Origin: Brachypodius melanocephalos
Taxonomy: Eukaryota > Chordata > Aves > Passeriformes > Pycnonotidae
Length of the DNA: 64,000 nt
Direction of reading: 5' to 3'
Assembly: GCA_013398615.1 (NCBI GenBank)
Contig: VZSR01003806.1
Span: forward strand, 17,872,537 to 17,936,536
Shown here: piece after piece, positions 1 to 13,000 of the stretch
How the letters are laid out: each line of letters opens with the position of its first letter
How positions within the stretch are numbered: the stretch's first letter is position 1
Program-made: the position numbers and the translations under genes
The notes under the pieces: model-generated
What the model was told of the DNA's origin: nothing
The model's database searches: none
What the model saw: the letters and a program-made list of their open reading frames with translations, nothing else

Positions 1-3000
1 TAATTATTTTATATCTGAAAATTGTAATGGCATCCTCAGATGTACTAAAGTCAGGCAGATTTCCAGCTACTAATCACCCCCTTCTTAAAAGGGGAGTTAA
101 CTCTCAGCATACCTCAAGGCTGGAGATCTGATTTCTGGTTCCAGAATTTAGAGGAATGCACTGGTGCATGGCTCTTGTGCCTTGCATCTTTGGTACCCTC
201 AGCTGTATTTAAAAAAAAAAAGAGAGACAAAAGTGCTGTTGAGACATTGGCATCTTTGAGAAATGCTAAATTTGACTCAAAAATGTCAGAAAAAATCATA
301 AACGCTGAGAAATTCAAGATACCACCAATGAAGAATAATTTTTCTCCAGGATGTGTGATGGCATGAGAGTCTACAGCAACTTCTAACAGCACAGTCAAGT
401 AATTGATGCCAGACTGTGGCTGTTCATGTTGCTACACCTTTAATTCTAAATACACTTCAGCGTTCCAAGCTGTGCCTCAGAATCTTGCTGTTAAAGATAT
501 TGTTCTCTGCATCCCAATGATGTTAAATTGTTAGTTGTAATATTTTAACTGAAAACATTTTTTCCATTTTCCTGAGAAAGGCTATGTTAATATTTAAATT
601 TTTCTTTTTGTTTTTAATAGAACTTAGATTCACTTTGGAACCTCTCCACCTCCCTAAAACTCCCCAATCCTCCATTTCAGTCAGCCTTGACATCCAGGAA
701 AAATCTAAATAGATGTGAGAAATCCCTAGAAATGAGACCAGGTTTTGACGTTTCAAAAACAAAATAATTTTCATTTTCACATTACATTTACAAAGCTTGC
801 ACTGACCAGCAATAGAAATATCAATCTTAACTATGGCATATATTTGATACTTATATAGCTGATTTTGAACAGGAATTAAAGCTGAGGCTTCTTTTTTTTC
901 AGGAGGAACTCTTGCAAAGTTCTTGAATTCAAAGCTTTCTACCATTTAAAACCAACCATAGCATAAAAGTAGAACAAAAAAAAATTTAAAAGAATTCTTT
1001 CTATATGGTGTCTGTTTTCCCCTTCTGGAATTGACTAAATATTTTGCATGCTGAATTGAAAGGTGCTAACTCCTTTGGAAGGGATTCTTTTCACTGTAAG
1101 CAATTTTAAGAATGTGTGCAGGGAATTGTGTCCTGATGTTTATTTCTGTAACAGACTGATTGAATGAATATTATATCCAAGATCCATTATTAATGCAGCA
1201 TAAAAAATTATGTATCAGACACTGCAAATTAGGAAGATGAAAACTAAAATTCCCCAAATTTGCCTTTTTTTATATCTGACAGTCTGAATACTCTTTATGT
1301 CACTTTTAATTGATTACTAGAAATAAAACAGTGACTTCTCTCCTGTGATGGTGCTCAGAGGGGCTGTGCTGATTTAGAAAAACTGAAAATCCCTGCAGTT
1401 GGTTTAATAGTTCAAAATTAAATTTACAAATCAGGTTTTGTTTAAATTATTTATTTTAAAGTCATTGAAATTTATGTAATTCTACAGTGTGCAGTTACAC
1501 TGAAGACTGGTGTTGTTGCTTTGAATTATTATAATATTATTATGGCAATTTAGAAATGTTTCAAGATATTTTCTAATTATGCATGTGTCTCCAAATGAGG
1601 TAAAATTAGGCAAGGCTTTTTCTTAAATCATGAAGCCATAGCTAGAATAAATAAAAGGAATAGAATAAATTGTAGAATCATAAATGAATATTTTTAAATA
1701 CTCGTAGTAAATCAGAAGGTATTTTTGTGGGTATGTACAGCTAATAATGAATTCAGATATAGAAAAAGGAAAGTCCAGTATTTGTATATTTAGACAGTAC
1801 ATCAAAATCCTTACTTTAGGAACTAAAAATAGCATCCAATAGCCAGCTCTATTTATTAATTAGTGCTACATAATTGAGTGTAATTGAGAATTTCAGAGGT
1901 CATTGGCATTCAGGTACTTTCTGAGGGATGTGAAGATCTGTCTTCACTGGATCAAGTCTTGTTGCAAAGTAAAGGATATTTAAAATAATGGCACACATCT
2001 ATGGAACAGTAGAAGTCTGCTGTAGGGTTTAGCTGAGGTGGTGTTAACATTAGCTCATTATATCAATATTTGTAAGGTTCAGATTTTCTCCAGGGTAGTT
2101 TCTTTGGAAAGCTGCATATATTCATTATCAGTTTAAACCATCAGCACAAGAACTGCCTTTGTCTTGGAAATATAAATAAAGACCTGTCAGTGGAAGATGA
2201 GAACTCTTTCCCACCTTACAAGTGAAGGGAGAATGAAACAAAGCCTGCATAAGGCTGAAATTTCAGCTGAAAGTATTATTTTCATGGCATGTCCAATACT
2301 AAAAATCTTTAAAATATTTCACAAAAATGTTACTTCTAATGTGTTGGTTTAAATTCTATATTACTTAAGCAAATATTTAAATATTATATTAGTTTTTCTG
2401 CATACTTGACATGAATATAATTCTACCTTCCTGCCAAGTATGTCAAAACCCAAATTCACTTCCATTTGCCAGGGTAAATGTTTATTTTGTTTTCCCACAT
2501 AATGTGCTCTTTAAAGTGTCACCAGGATACCAAATCTGATGGCTTTTTAATAGAGACACGGTGGGGATTTTTTGCTTTCATTAGGAAACAGGATAAACTA
2601 TCAGTGAAGCTAATGGTAATGAACCCAAATACAGTAGATGCTCTTTGCTCTCTGCTCTCCTTCCCCTCATCTCAGCACTTGAAAAAAAGAAATTCCCATC
2701 AAAACTATTGTTGTGGTACCTCATTTTTTATAAATGCATGAAGGATCTGTAGTAGGAAGTGGTGCTGGGAGGGCAGAGCAAGAGACAGAATGTGCAGAAC
2801 CGTTTCTTCTGTCAAAAATGAGCTGGGATGCCTCAGTGAGCCTCCCCAAAAGAGCTTTTTGATTTGTTTTGCCATGAAATGGGTGAGATTATTTAAGAGA
2901 TAATTCATGGTGAGGTCACTATGAAAAAACTATGTTTGCTATTCCACTATTTATGTTACAGCATGTCAGCCTATGCTTGTGTAGTTTTTCACCAGTGAGT

Positions 3001-4242
3001 TTCAGTTTGACTTTCATCCTCCAATCTTAACTAAACTAACAAAAGCTGTGTTCATAAAATAAAAGCTTGAATTTTCTGCTTTTAAATGATGTATCAGTAA
3101 AGTTTCATTGAAAAGCTTCAGTTCTGCTTCTGATGCAAAATAGAATGTAAAATGGAATGGTTTAAGTATTGCTGTGAAAGTTTTATGCATTTCAAAAAAA
3201 ACTGGTTTTGTTTGTTTTCCCTGTATTTTTTCCAAAGAAGGGAATGGAGATGTTTATTAAAAGAACTCCTCTAGTGGCTTTGGATGGTGGGAATTGTTTT
3301 GAATTAATGACAGCATATGTTTCTTTGGTTTTATGTAAACACTTAATAATTTTGTGGTATATTTATCAATGGGCATGGTATAAGGGACTAACTAAGTAGA
3401 TTGTTCCAAATTAGTCAAATTAGCTGATGGTTTAAATTAGCTTAATTCCAAATGCTAAATCATGTTGTTAAAGCCCAGAATCTTCATGTTTTCCTTTTCC
3501 TCACTAACATTAGAAAGAGAAAAGAGAAAGTAGGGTGAAAAAAGAGAAGCATTTGACAGTTAAACAAACTGCTTTTGCGAGAATGATCTTTTTGTAATTG
3601 TGTTTCTCATGTGTATAGTGGAGATAATTCTTACAAAACTACTATGAAGACAAATTTGTATTTAAAGGAATTGAGAAACAATAATGAAGAGCAGCATAGA
3701 ATTTTTTTGCATAGTTAAATAAATAACAATATTAAATATTTCAGTTAACATTTGACAAAGGAAATACATCGATCCAAGTTCTGTTCTCAGTGAAGGGGTC
3801 CAAATTAAAAGCAAAAGAGCATAATGCTTTTGTTCAAAGCCTTTCACTTCAGGCAGCAATTTTTAGCATCTCCTTTCCTTACTCTTCATGACTGGCACGT
3901 TGTGAGGTTTGATTGTGCTTTTTTTCTCCCCCAACCTGTGCAAGCTGGGAATACTCAGCTATGGTGCATCATGGCATCACAACACACAAGCTTTGCACTC
4001 CTTTATGATTAATACATGTAAAATGTAATCTTTGAAATGAGCCTTAATTATTATTAATTCAGCCTTCATTAACTAAGCCATGCTTGGATGTCAGATTACT
4101 AGCAGAACCTAGGTAGGAGTTTTGAATTTTGAGTCCAGTTCTCTTTCAGGTCAGGAAGTCTGGGCTGCTCAAAAGGCTGTTCAAAGGGCAGCCAATTTCA
4201 GCCAGTAGAGCTGGGACATCTCTGTTATAAATTGCTTTAAGA

Positions 4243-4755
4243 AATCATAGAATCACAGAATGGTTTGGGTAGGAGCAGATCTTAAGGATCTTCCATTTCC
4301 AACCCCCTGCCATGACAGGGACATGTTCCACTATCCCAGGCTCCTCCGAGCCCCCTCCAACCTGGCCTTGGACACCTCCAGGGATGGGGCAGCCACAGCT
4401 TCTCTGGACAGCCTGTGCCAGGGCCTCACCACCCTCACAGGGAGGAATTCCATCCTAATATCCAATCTAACCCTTCAGTCTGGCAGTGGGAAGCCATTCC
4501 CCCTTGTCCTGTCTATCAATCCATAGTGTCAAGTCCCTCTCCAGCTCTCTTGGAGTCCCTTTAGGCACTGGAAGGGGCTCTAGTGTCTCCCTGCAGCCTT
4601 CTCTTCTCCAGGCTAGACACCCCCAGCTCTCCCAGCCTGGCTCCACAGGAAAGGTGCTCTAGCCCTCTGAGCGTCTTCATATCCCCGTCTGGAACCATTC
4701 TAGCAACTCCACATCCTCCTTTTATTGGGAACATGCACATCTGAGGCAATTCCTC
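4243..4755 (-). mobile_element. CR1 LINE, 5'-truncated, about 510 bp
   Basis: It starts AATCATAGAATCACAGAATG at the element's 3' end. It runs through the CATGACAGGGACATGTTCCA, CACCTCCAGGGATGGGG, CTTGTCCTGTC and CTTCTCTTCTCCAGGCT segments of the complement of the avian CR1 3' region. It is one of the longest copies in the window. The far end near 4755 is uncertain because similarity fades after the AGGTGCTCTAGCCCTCTGAG segment. Confidence 0.93.
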
Positions 4756-5118
4756 CTGGTCACTGTTTTCCTAAGGGACGTTTTTCCTCTTTAGCTCAGT
4801 GTATGACTCACTTTTTCCCTGAATTTCATGATGTGATTTCTATCTGGAGTTCCATGTCTTGCAATTATCAAATTAGAAAGGCTTTTCCAAAAGACTAAAC
4901 CCCCAACCACAGAATTAAAGTCAGTGGTGTAAATACCACAAGTTGAGAAATGTCTGTATGCTTCTGGTGTTAAGGAAGCAATACATTTTTGAGTACCACT
5001 CTCTATTGTTCTCTGGTTACAGCAGGTTCTACCAGACAAATCCAAGTAATTTTGCATTCTCCAGTCGTATGCCAAGGAGAGAACATCTATGAGTATTTAG
5101 TATCATGTATTTTAGTTT

Positions 5119-5137
5119 TAATTAATTAATTAATTTT
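5119..5137. repeat. (AATT)n simple repeat
   Basis: Short tandem TTAA/AATT run of roughly 19 nt in an AT-rich context. Confidence 0.7.
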
Positions 5138-5632
5138 AATGTTTTCCTTTCAGACATTCATGAATACACTTACAAAATTTCATCAAAACTTGATAGATTT
5201 GCACTTGTCATGGAAAATGGCTGAGTTAATTTGTTTTATTCATGTATTCTTGGTGCAACCTTAAATTGGGGGAGGTGTTTGTAGGGTGGCACCTACAGCT
5301 TATTGATATTAATGGAAGCTTTGCAAGAGACACCACAGAATCAGGACTTCACCTCTAAGTTATAAGACCTAATCTTGGCTTAACAGGTGAGTTGCTGTAC
5401 TGCACACCAAATTACTTACAAATATAGCAAAAAATACTTTGTCTTTTTAATTTGTGCGTGTATGTTTGCCAGTATTTTGGAAATTAGTCTTTTCTTAATT
5501 TTTTTTTCAAGAAACAACCTAACTGAAAAAACCCCCATTAATTATAAACCTTTTTCATTCTCTGACTGAAAGACCTTCACCTGCCAAGCATTCTTGCAAG
5601 GATATGCCTGTAGCATTATATTGCTTGTGAAT

Positions 5633-5668
5633 CTCCTGCACAGAATGGTAATTATTCCTGTGCAGGAG
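5633..5668. repeat. Inverted repeat, 11-bp perfect arms, 14-nt loop
   Basis: The left arm CTCCTGCACAG (5633-5643) is exactly complementary to CTGTGCAGGAG (5658-5668). AAT next to the left arm and ATT next to the loop could add three pairs with one bulged base. The stem is too short for an ordinary pre-miRNA. Confidence 0.85.
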
Positions 5669-6299
5669 GACAAAAGAAAGGCAGGTACTGTGAGAACTGG
5701 CTGTTCAACTGGGAATTAATACAAGACAAGTCTGTTTTATTAAGAGCAAGGGAAAAGACAGAATTATAATTATTAAAAATAATTAGAGGATTCAAAAGAA
5801 TATGTATTTTTCATATGGTCTGAAACTTACTCTGCTTTCTGCCAGTCAAAATTTTCCTTAATCTTATTATGATCCTCTTTTTAAAGTGAAGTTTCAGGAG
5901 GGCATTTCACAGTCTCTTGTCAACAGAACTGATTAACAGAGTTAACCTTACAGGACAATGAATTTAATCACAAATATTACTTGCTAGTATGTATGTTGGG
6001 TTCACTTCCCTTCCTTTTTAACATAAAAAGTGTAAGAAAAATTCTCTTAAAGACTTCGTTTCATTTCTCATTTAACATTAGCAAAACTCTCAAAAGTCTT
6101 TTCAGAATGTATTGATAGTGGCTATTAACAGGGCAGAGTTTTGCCATGCAATTTTTTAAAAAAAAATTAGGTTTATTCTTTAATTTGCATTTACCAGTTA
6201 AAGCCAGTGAGAGAGAGAGAGCTGGTCCCCAGCTGTTCCCAAACGTCCCCACTTTTCAGTTTACAAACTTTACTAAATGTGTTTCTTAACAAGTCATGG

Positions 6300-6600
6300 C
6301 TCTAAAGCGAGTAATTCTGGCCACGTTGTACGTGGGTGAATAGATGGAATATGTCTGGGAATTGAGTTTCGCTTAAACTGAGTATATCTAGGATTGACTG
6401 CCAGGTTAACTTTGAGCTGGAACAACCCCCTTCACCTCCTGCCATTCCTTTTGGATCAGTAGGAGCAGGACTGGATCTCCCAGCTCTCTCCCACACCCAA
6501 GATGGTGGGAAAGTGTGTGAGGTGTGTTGTGCCTGTATTTTGCCCAATAAACAGCCTTGGGGCAAAAGCCACTCCTTGAGTTTCTGGCCACAAGTCCAAA
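6300..6600 (+). mobile_element. Possible LTR-like fragment (weak)
   Basis: The stretch is more GC-rich than its flanks. It contains a TGTATTTTGCCCAATAAA-like segment followed by a short GC-containing tail, which resembles the TATA/poly(A)-signal to R-U5 arrangement of avian endogenous retrovirus LTRs. I could not define TG...CA ends or target-site duplications, and no retroviral protein lies nearby. It may equally be unique sequence. Confidence 0.3.
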
Positions 6601-7712
6601 CAGTGTGTCAGCTAAAAGAAATGTTTAAAAAATAGAGTGTGATGGCTGATTTTGACTGCCACTAAGAGAAAAAATTTAAAGCTCAAGATGCAAAAAAGGC
6701 TGCTTTGCTGTCTATGTCTCCCACGCCTTGCAGTGATCCCTATTTTGTTGACTGCAAGATTTACTGGTGAGGTGCTAAAGCTGTTTATATGAACCTCATT
6801 CATGAATAGATACAGAGTCAGGGTAAGTTTTCAGAGGAATGCTATCCAGAAGATATAAAGGTATCCTCATATTAACATGGTATGTAAAGTTTTTGATGTA
6901 CAGCCAGATGGAAACCACAGGAAAGTGCTACAATGTCCTCAACCAGGAAAGTGAAGGAAGTCAGTAGTCTTGATGTATTAACATATCAATATATCCCACA
7001 TAACTTTTTTGATTTGGTAGCATAGTTTATCCAAAATTATTTTATGTATTTTGGAAAGCACTGATAGAAGATAGCCATAAATTTAACACATAGTTTTACA
7101 AAACTCATGGTGATGCTTATTATAGAAGAAAAAAATATTTTCCTGTAGAAATCAAAGGTATTCCATGAAAGGGAAATGTTTCGTTTCCAGGTTCCTGCCA
7201 GACATTTCAGACTAGCAGTAATAAATTTAGACGAGGAATTTGGATATGATATGGAGCTGGTTCAAATAAATACAGTATGTGTAGATTTTGCATGTGTTCA
7301 AGGGCAAAGTATTACAGGGGCAGTGAGTCCCTATCAGGAGGTCAGTTTTATTTATTCCTTAAGCAATGAGATCATGGCTGCTGGGAATTGTTCTATTCAT
7401 TTTGTTACTGTCTGTGCAATTTCATTTGCTTTCTTTCTTCATAATTCCCTTGAAATTTTTACATAAATAGTCTTGCCAGCTCCCTTCCCCCTACTTATCT
7501 GCACATACTTTGCTAGATTACATGTTTCATAGTTCCAGGGAGATGAATGGAGTTAACTTTCTGCTGGGCACAAAGCTGTCTTTGTTTATTCTTGAATTTC
7601 TTGGGGATCAGAGCAGGAACTGAATTTACCGAGTCATTCTTTACTCTTGGCCCTTGCTTGGCCCTGAGATTGAGGTTGTTGCCCTGTTGGTGCTGGTGGT
7701 ATTCCGTATCCC

Positions 7713-8045
7713 TGGTTGCTCAGCCTGGCCTTAGACACTTCCAGGGATGGGGCAGCCACAGCTTCTCTGAGAAACCTGTGCCAGAGCCTCCCCACCCTCA
7801 CAAGGAGGAGTTCCTTCCCAATATCCCATCTAACCCCTCCCTGTGTCAGTGTGAACCATTCCCCCTTGTCCTGTGACTCCATTACTTGTCCTAAGTCCCG
7901 CTCCAGCTCTCTTGGAGCCTCTTTAGACACTGGAGGGGCTCTAAGGTCTCCCTGGATCCTTCTCCATCCTGGACACCCCCAGCTCTCCCAGCCTGGCTCC
8001 ATGGGAAATGCGCTCCAGCCCTTGGAGCATCTCCATGGCCCTAAA
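7713..8045 (-). mobile_element. CR1 LINE internal 3' region, about 330 bp
   Basis: It begins inside the element with GGTTGCTCAGCCTGGCC and CACTTCCAGGGATGGGG. It continues through the CAATATCCCATCTAACCC, CCCCCTTGTCCTGT and CCCAGCTCTCCCAGCC segments. The terminal AATCATAGAATC part is missing, so the copy lacks the extreme 3' end as well as its 5' part. A small 23-bp-period duplication of a CCACCCTGCAG motif follows at 8047-8080. Confidence 0.88.
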
Positions 8046-9084
8046 ACCACCCTGCAGTTTGGGCCTTGACCACCCTGCAGTTTTTGCCCTCCCAGAGCTG
8101 TCAGGCAGAACACACAGTGCCTGTTATTCTCTAGTCTAAATAAGAAATAAATTATTTAGCATTCTGTTCAGGCAATATCAGCTCTTTCAGGGCAGCTTTG
8201 CTTTTCCCTGGGGTAGCCACCTGGCTCCTTTGAAACCGTGATAGTCCCACAATGAGAGTTCTTGAGCAGAGAGAATCAGGGAATCACGCCACAAGATGAA
8301 TATGTGAGGGTTTGGGCAGCCAGCGCCTTCATCCCAACATTGTTGCCAAGCACAGGGGTGTCCAGCCGTGCCACATACGTTTTTCAAATGTTCCAGCTTA
8401 GCAGCTCCTCGGCACATTTCCTCCAAACACAGAGCAGTCGGTGAGCAAGTTAACGTTTGGCCTCCTGCCTTCTTTCCCCCACACAAAGAGCTTTGTATAT
8501 CAAGTGTGAAAGCTTCAAAATGGAACAAAAATAAGATTATTTTTCATCCTGGATGGTAGGTGACAACGTACAACTCTTTACCTTTTTCTTTGCTTTCCAT
8601 TTTTAGTTCTTTATGCTGAAAGAAAGGTATAATGCGCCACATTTTTGGAAGACTAAGCAGACGTTTACTGTGCCAGGTCCTATCTACTGCATCCTTCAGC
8701 ATGTTCCAAGGAAAGCATGCAAAGTATTTTAACTCTGCTGTGCAGCACATAACTCAGCTTCTTAACTGCTTAAAGTGATTAGTACTACTAGAGAGGGAGG
8801 AAAAATGATCTATTTTAAATTCTTTCGATAAACTGGTTGAGCAGTGTCATTGCTGCCATTTGTTGTATTGGCTTTCAAACCGAGGTTGCTTCAAGGTGAA
8901 GTTTCATTAGAGGTTTCATTATTTCTTCATGTCAGAAAGATTCCCAGCAAACTGGCATTTATTCTGATGAAAAAGTGTGGGAAGACTGAGATAGAGCTAA
9001 AGGAAATCTTACCCTTGATATATTGCACCTGTGTTAATCACCGAAGAGTGGAAACAGCCTTGCCCTCAAGGCTAAGGGTGTGAT

Positions 9085-9560
9085 AAAGAGTGAGTGAGCC
9101 AGTTGGAGTCTGGTTGGCCATGCTGTGAAGAAGTTGAGGTCTGCTGGCTGTGCTGCGAGGACAAAGGGACGGGAGGTTGGTCAAGGGACAGATCCGGTGA
9201 GCCACTGTACGAGGGACAGGAAACAGTGAGCTGGAACTGCAGAAGGAAGAGAGAAGAAGGAGAGAAAGAGCCAGAGCTGGTGGAGCAGCATATGGAAAGA
9301 TACATAGGAAAGGTATGAAAGACTTTTTGCATAACAAAGTCCTGATACTTGAAGCCCCCTGAAGTTTTTAAAGAAGCACTCTGAGTGCAGTGGCTGTCTC
9401 GACTGTGACAAAAATGGACTTCAGTCTGGTTGGAATGACTTGCTTCTCCTTCCAACAACAAAATTTGGAAAATTTGTATAAATTTGAAGTTTTTTCTTAG
9501 TTTAAACATCCTGTATAATGTCTTGTTTTCAAATAAAAATAGTTGAGAGAAAAAGGAAAA
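9085..9560 (+). other. Unexplained moderately GC-rich, purine-rich block ending in AATAAA
   Basis: The stretch 9085-9300 is rich in GAGGA, AAGAAGGAGAG and GCTG motifs and differs in composition from the AT-rich surroundings. An AATAAA lies near 9533 and is followed by A-rich sequence. No protein family is recognisable in either strand. It could be a lncRNA terminal exon, an old retroposed sequence or an LTR-internal remnant. None of these is supported strongly. Confidence 0.25.
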
Positions 9561-11569
9561 AAACAAACAAAACTGTGAAAAAAGATAAGGTATCCTTTAG
9601 ATCTACAGATAAAATTATTTTAACAAATTTTCTGTGACACCCCCAACGTTGGATCCCATTTTCTTTAAAACCTTTTGGCCTGGAGTCATGCTATGTTCAC
9701 AGCAATGTCCTCACTCTTTCTTCTCCCTTTTTATCCCATGTCACTGATTCATTTTGACTTTATAAAATAAACCTTGATAAACCTTACCAAAGGTAAGGGA
9801 ACCTTGCATTTTCTAAAGCAGGGATGATATAGGAGGAAAAAAATACCAATTGTGATCTTGAGAAGTGAAGAGGAAAGAGATGTTGTCTTTGGGTTGGTGT
9901 TTCCTTAAAAATGACCCAGCTGTGCCACTCATCTGTTAATTTCTGCTGCATTTAATGGTTATTTTTAAACTATTCTAAAACTGGGAGGACTGAAGGAATG
10001 TCTGTCTTTATCCTTCAAACTGTGAGGTTTCATGCCATCATGTGAGGGTTCTTTTGTTAAATTGAATTAGGAAAAAAAAGTAAAGTCCAGTTATTTATGA
10101 CAAACACTGTTTTATTTGGTGGTGGTTTGGGGCATTACACTGGAATCCACCTTTAAGAAAGAATTATTTTAAAGAGATAATTGAAGTAAGAAAACAATTC
10201 TATTTCACATATGTATAAGTAATTTTTCTAAATAAAAATATTTGTACAGAGAGAAAGCAATTGAAAGTACTTATTTAGTATATAAGAACAACATTAAATC
10301 CAGTGTTTAGACAACTACTGTAGAAAATTCATAGAGAGAAATCAAGTCCTTCTTGGAAAAGTCCTTCAGTAGCACCTTTCTTTTAATAAATGTCTAAGAT
10401 TTTTCGCTTATAAAGAAACTTGTAATACTTTTAATGAAACCTGTATACTTTGACAGTCTGCGTTTTCAGAGCTTTGTGGTCTATTTGCTGAGAGTAGCCA
10501 TTGCTAAATCATATAATTTAACATAACTGCTTTTGGAATTAATCTGGCTTTGCAGTTTCTATATTGCATTATGGGGTGCCTGTGAAAGTTAAAGTCTGTA
10601 TCCTTGTCAAATTTCTATGTGTTTCTACATGGTTTTTGTATCATCTCAGGTAGAACTTTGAAGAACAATTCCTCACATTGCCATGTGATACGATTTTCTT
10701 TTTCCATGCCTTCCTTCTTGGTTCAGGGGTTTTAAATCCCTGGGAGGGCTGGATGTGAAGGATAATAGCCAATGGCTTAACGTATGGGTGGCAACAGGAA
10801 AAAAAGGATTACAGAATTTAAACCACATTGTAAAAAAACCCCTAGCTTTTAAAATTATTTGAAGAAGATAGCTCTTAAATATGTGAAAAATTAAACCCCA
10901 AATTAGAGTCTTTTATAAAGCATAAGGTAAAATTATATAAGGAATTCTAGGACTGCTATTTCTAGAATGTATTATATGAGAAGTGTCCTGTGCTGTGCAG
11001 AAATTCAGATTAGATTATGTCTGTGATGACTTCTGTTTTCAAAAGTATAGCTGAATTAATTCAAGGGCAAAGTTGAGTTCTGTAATGGGTTGAAGTTACA
11101 GCATGGATTGTGAAAATTGTTTTTAAAGGAATACAAACTCAATCTAGACTTAACATCTTGTTGGAATAGGTTACCTGAAAATTTTTATTAATATGAAATG
11201 GCAGCTTCTCAAAAGATAGTCAGGTTGCCAGAGCCATGCATAGGCGAACTGGAAAATGCCTGAGTAGAACAGGTTCTGCCATGGTGACTAAAGGTCCAAA
11301 TACAGTCAAAATGGTTGACTGGGTAGAGAAGAAAGGAAAAGACTATCCAGGTGTATTCCTGGTCAGCTTGTGGTTTAGTTTACAGCTAAATTTGACATGA
11401 TGACTGTGAAACAGATCTTGTAAGTGAAGGGTTGGATGGTTGTAGGAGAGTGACCTAAAAGAGAGAACAGAGGAAGAAACTGTGAATTTGAAGTGCTAAT
11501 TTTATTTAATTGCTTTCCCCCTGATTTGAGAGTTGATAAAGCCAAATGCAGGTTGAATAGCATGGAGGC

Positions 11570-11594
11570 ATATATATATATGTATACACACACT
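11570..11594. repeat. (TA)n/(CA)n microsatellite
   Basis: A short TATATA run passes into GTATACACACAC, a compound dinucleotide repeat of about 25 nt. Confidence 0.8.
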
Positions 11595-12924
11595 TACCAA
11601 TAGCCCTATTGTCTTCAATCAGATTGAAAAACTCTGCAATTTTGATTTCATCAGATGTAAAATGGTTCAGGGCATCAGAGCAACATTTGTGTCTATGTGT
11701 GTGGGTTTTCTCTTGTTTTTGTCCTTGATGTGAGCACACCTGTAGTTTTCATTCTTTGTGATGGTTTCTTGAGCTTCACAGGCTCACTGCAGAAGCACAG
11801 TCTCGGTGCCATCAGCCTCTCCTGACACCACTTTGTATCCATAGTGATAGTCCAGGTGTGATTTATTCATTGAATTAGTTTGGAAGACACTTATATTCCT
11901 TCCCTTGTTAAAACAAGCTGCTTGATTGAGAGATTGGACTAAGCATCTGCTTCTGACAAGGACAATAATCTAACTACTGCTTCCTGCCTCTGATACATGA
12001 AGGGTTTAACCTCTTGTGGAGACCGGATCTTTACCTTGTGAAAATCAGCAGTGCTCTGTTGAAGTAAACAGAACTCAAGCACCTGCTCAGACCTAACTAT
12101 GGACTTCAGTGCTGCTTCAACTATGGTTCAATTACAGCATCCTGTTTATGTGGAGGGGAGGGTGTGCATAGAGTTTTTAGTGGTTTTGTAATTTGACTGT
12201 CTTGAGATTCATTCTTTTGGTTGGCACTAGACTCCATGTGAAATACATTCTTTTATGCAGTAGTGAACGTTTGAAGATATTTTTTCACCCACAAGTTCTA
12301 ATTCAATCTAATTTCCTTTCTTTTCCTGAAGTGTTCAGAAGTATAGAAATTCAAGCATAAACTAAGTGAAAAAAAAAAGGGCAACAGAAACATGTATCAT
12401 TTATTTATTACTGTGTATTATGTGTGGGAAGGGACACTTCAATGCCCCTTTCTACTTGGCAAATCAGTGTGATTGAATTTATTAATTTCACAATTTAGAA
12501 GCGCACAGGTTCAGTTCTGCTAGGTGCAGAAGGTGTTGGCCTCATTCCAGAAGAACATTTTACTTTTCTGGTCATCTGTAAACACCCAGGCAGGATACTC
12601 ATGTGCTTCAGTTTAAACGTGCACCTCAGTCAGGGCAGTGGTGCTCAGCACTTCTCTCCTCTCAGCGCTCACCACTGGGCTGGGTGAGCAGTGTGCAGGC
12701 AGGTTTTGAAAATAGGAATTGACACGCTCCTCTGGGAAATTTAACTCACAAGACTAATAACCCATCTGTGGTTCATGTTTCTGCATCTTGACTTGTTCAA
12801 TGCACGTTTAATTTGGGAGGGTTGCTTCAAGGTTGTGGCGAGGGCACTTTGGTGCTATAATTTCTGTTGTGGAATGCAGTCTTGTTGGAATAAGGTACAC
12901 CATGTACTTTTACTCTTTTGTCAG

Positions 12925-13000
12925 AGAGCAGAAAGACAAACACGAACCATGGACTCGGTCCAGTATGCAGAATTCTGTGAAAGTCGGCAGTTGAGTTTTT
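12925..13000 (+). CDS. SUPT3H: SUPT3H coding exon a (end of linker, start of C-terminal half)
   Basis: This 76-nt exon encodes 25 codons plus one base, starting RAERQTR and including MDSVQYAEFCESRQLSF. The segment closes the charged linker between the two histone folds of SPT3 and begins the region before the second fold. The acceptor is a T-rich tract ending TCAG at 12921-12924; the donor is the consensus GTAAGT at 13001. It starts in phase 0 and ends after the first base of a codon, completed by CA in the next exon to give serine. AG dinucleotides just inside the exon would allow a start shifted by 2 or 4 nt, but those break the frame. Identification rests on recalled similarity to vertebrate SUPT3H. 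Confidence 0.95.

Larger units (their letters stand above)
1..12924 (+). other. SUPT3H: SUPT3H intron upstream of first visible exon (partial)
   Basis: I found no exon here that would encode the lysine-rich or acidic linker preceding the first visible exon, nor any of the N-terminal histone fold. The block is AT-rich single-copy sequence interrupted by two antisense CR1 copies (4243-4755, 7713-8045), a possible LTR fragment (6300-6600), a strong short hairpin (5633-5668) and a purine-rich stretch (9085-9300) of unknown origin. It ends in a good acceptor, a T-rich tract followed by CAG at 12922-12924. Open frames in this block have no recognisable protein family and lie in AT-rich or CR1 DNA, so I treat them as chance. 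Confidence 0.8.

Noticed and set aside
7176..7466. 96-codon + frame considered as the missing upstream SUPT3H exon
   Set aside because: Its acidic LDEEFGYD stretch superficially resembles the linker, but the sequence does not match the family and lacks suitable splice sites in frame.
7634..8113. 159-codon minus-strand frame
   Set aside because: Almost entirely CR1 3' region translated in the sense direction of the element; the same words recur in frames at other CR1 copies.
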